A DNA stretch of 41,853 nucleotides from Nonomuraea sp. PA05 (GTDB taxonomy: Bacteria > Actinomycetota > Actinomycetes > Streptosporangiales > Streptosporangiaceae), in contig NZ_VSEY01000075.1 of the NCBI RefSeq assembly GCF_008086045.1, positions 1-41,853 on the forward strand, read 5' to 3'. The notes beneath the pieces were generated by a model. The model was given only the letters and a program-made list of their open reading frames with translations, did not search any database and was not told where the DNA came from. How positions within the stretch are numbered: the stretch's first letter is position 1; the number at the start of each line of letters is the position of its first letter. Positions 40,430 through 41,853 of this stretch are shown here, piece after piece. Position numbers and translations under genes: made by a program.

Positions 40430-41853
40430 CCCGGGCGGCGGCCGCCCATCGCGCGGTTGTCCGGTGGCGGGGGGTTGCTGCGCCGGGGCTTGGGCGGGGG
40501 GCCTGGGGGCCGGCGGTGGTCGTGGGTGTCGGGGTCGTGGCCGCCTTTTTGTGGTGCGGGGTATCCGGTCGGGATCTGTGTGTGTTCGCCGCGTATCTCG
40601 TGGGGGCGGTGGCGTTGCCTGGGACGCTGCTGTGGCGCGCGCTGGCGGGACGCGGACTGGCGGAAAGTCCGTCGGCGGGTCGCAGGCTGACGGGACGCGG
40701 GCTCACGGGACGCAGGCTCACGGGACGCGGGGCTGCCCGGAGTGAGGCTGCCGGGCGTGAGCTCGCCGACCGTGGGCTTGCCGACCGTGGGCTTGCCGAC
40801 CGTGGGCTTGCCGACCGTGAGCTTGCCGACCGTGAGCTCGCCGACCGTGAGCTCGCCGACCGTGAGCTCGCCGGGCGAGGGCTCGCCGAGGGTGAGGTGG
40901 GCGGGCGTGGGTGGTCGCTGAGTGTGGAGGTGGCGGCCGGGCTGGCGGTCGGGTACGCGGTCGAGGTGCTCGCCTACATCCCGGCGCGGGCCGTGGGGGT
41001 GCCGCTGCTCGTGCTCGTGCCGCCTGTCGCGATCGTGGGTGCGTTCGTCTGCGTGCCGGGGCTGAGGCGGCACTGGCGCAGGCCCGTGGGCGGGGAGCGC
41101 ATGCCGCCGTGGTGTGCGTGGGGGCTGGGCGGGGTTGTGGCGTTCCTGGTGGTGTGGAGCACCCTGTTCCAGTACCGGGTACCGGTCGAGGCCGGGTACG
41201 TGGACATGCCGTATCACCTGGCCCTGGTGGGTGAGGTCAAGCACCACTTCCCGCCGACCATGCCGGCGGTGCTGGGTGAGCCGCTGGTCTACCACTGGTT
41301 CGTGTACGCCGAGATGGCCGCGACGAGTTGGGTGACCGGGATCGAGCCCGTGACGCTGGTGTACCGGCTGTCCATGTTGCCGATGGCGGTGGCCATGGTG
41401 GTGCTGGTGGCGGCGCTCGGGAGGCGGCTGGGTGGGGGGTGGGGGGCCGGGGTTGCGGCGGTCGGGGGGACGTACTTCCTGTTCAGCCCGGCGCTGGTCG
41501 AGGGGGCGGTGTTCAGTTCGCGATCGATGTTCACAATCTCGACGAGTCCGACGCAGACGTTCGGGGCGTTGTTGTTCGTGGCTGTGGTGTTGCTGTTGGT
41601 CGGTGCGGGTGGGCCGGGGTGGGGCCCGTTGGGTGCTCGGGGTCGGAGGCGGCGAGCCCCGCGAGTCAGCGAGGGCTCGGCGCGGCGGGCCGCTTGGGAG
41701 GGTGGGGGCTGGGCGTGGTGGGGGGTGCTGGGTGTGTTGCTGGTGGTGCTCGCCGGCGCCAAGGCCACCTACCTGCCCCTGCTGCTGGTCGGTCTGGCGG
41801 TGGTGATCGCCGTGCGCTGGGTGGCGGAGCGGCGGGGGGCGGGGGGGTGGGGC
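40426..41853 (+). CDS. Polytopic GT-C-like membrane protein, truncated by window end
   Basis: At least 476 residues, open at the right edge. The GTG start overlaps the LuxC-like stop (GTGA), so it belongs to that operon. Two hydrophobic helices (about 30-65) are followed by a soluble arginine-rich segment of RELAD-type pentapeptides (about 70-155), then many membrane helices. The loop VDMPYHLALVGEVKHHFPP..GEPLVYHWFVYAEM (from residue 259) has an aspartate (D260) and histidines placed like the first extracytoplasmic loop of GT-C glycosyltransferases, which use polyprenyl-phosphate sugars outside the membrane. Part of the late region (about 400-430) is again basic and low-complexity. Family assignment is by topology only; a flippase or polymerase is an alternative. 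Confidence 0.72.
   Translation, partial: MTRAAAAHRAVVRWRGVAAPGLGRGAWGPAVVVGVGVVAAFLWCGVSGRDLCVFAAYLVGAVALPGTLLWRALAGRGLAESPSAGRRLTGRGLTGRRLTGRGAARSEAAGRELADRGLADRGLADRGLADRELADRELADRELADRELAGRGLAEGEVGGRGWSLSVEVAAGLAVGYAVEVLAYIPARAVGVPLLVLVPPVAIVGAFVCVPGLRRHWRRPVGGERMPPWCAWGLGGVVAFLVVWSTLFQYRVPVEAGYVDMPYHLALVGEVKHHFPPTMPAVLGEPLVYHWFVYAEMAATSWVTGIEPVTLVYRLSMLPMAVAMVVLVAALGRRLGGGWGAGVAAVGGTYFLFSPALVEGAVFSSRSMFTISTSPTQTFGALLFVAVVLLLVGAGGPGWGPLGARGRRRRAPRVSEGSARRAAWEGGGWAWWGVLGVLLVVLAGAKATYLPLLLVGLAVVIAVRWVAERRGAGGWG
40636..40890 (+). repeat. 15-bp in-frame tandem repeat in the membrane protein gene
   Basis: About 16-17 consecutive 15-bp units, in constant codon phase. Early units are diverged (CGCGCGCTGGCGGGA at 40636; CGCAGGCTGACGGGA at 40681). 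Eight near-identical units follow at 40756-40875, based on CGTGAGCTCGCCGAC or CGTGGGCTTGCCGAC. They encode R-[EGR]-L-[AT]-[DG] pentapeptides. The array sits between the first helices and the main membrane domain. Confidence 0.93.

Noticed and set aside
40756..40875. Classical pentapeptide-repeat (DNA-mimic) protein
   Set aside because: The repeat reads A-D-R-E-L, without the central Leu/Phe spacing of A(D/N)Lxx, and is embedded in a membrane protein.

Overview
This is a high-GC actinomycete chromosome segment. GC content is roughly 70% or more, GTG starts and ATGA/GTGA start-stop overlaps are frequent, and there is a WhiB regulator and a PspC/LuxR-type two-component system. Gene content fits Streptosporangiales (a Nonomuraea- or Streptosporangium-like organism), but the genus is inferred and was not tested. 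No tRNA, rRNA, insertion sequence or CRISPR array was seen.

Bases 1-17,900 look like ordinary chromosomal core: a glutamate-cysteine ligase family protein, a lipoprotein zinc metallopeptidase, a WhiB protein, a CPBP membrane protease, a VapBC-type toxin-antitoxin pair, a PIG-L deacetylase, the PcrA helicase, an L,D-transpeptidase, a LuxR response regulator with a PspC-type sensor kinase, a divergent PspC/LiaF-like membrane protein, and a coxSLMG-type molybdenum hydroxylase operon of the form II kind.

Bases 17,950-41,853 form a cell-surface glycan island that continues beyond the window. It opens with a glycosyltransferase-TagF fusion and a GT4 enzyme (+). These face a minus-strand group of a GT2 enzyme, a CDP-alcohol phosphotransferase and a sulfotransferase. 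Next comes a complete CMP-pseudaminic acid pathway split into three two-gene units of alternating strand: pseH-pseI (+), pseG-pseF (-) and pseB-pseC (+). It is followed by a minus-strand group (unknown protein, methyltransferase-like protein, second GT2). The last part is a plus-strand operon in which every junction overlaps: acyl carrier protein, short-chain dehydrogenase, AMP-forming ligase, LuxE-like, LuxC-like, and a polytopic GT-C-like membrane protein cut by the window end.

Working model: UDP-GlcNAc is converted to CMP-pseudaminic acid, which is built with polyol phosphates and other sugars into a wall or capsular polymer (TagF domain, GT2/GT4 enzymes, sulfotransferase). The ACP-SDR-ligase-LuxE-LuxC cassette supplies an activated or reduced acyl group for decoration or anchoring. 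The two most unusual signals are this acyl-reductase cassette next to a nonulosonic acid pathway, and independent in-frame tandem repeats (6, 15, 18, 27 and 33 bp units, all multiples of three) inside five different genes of the island.
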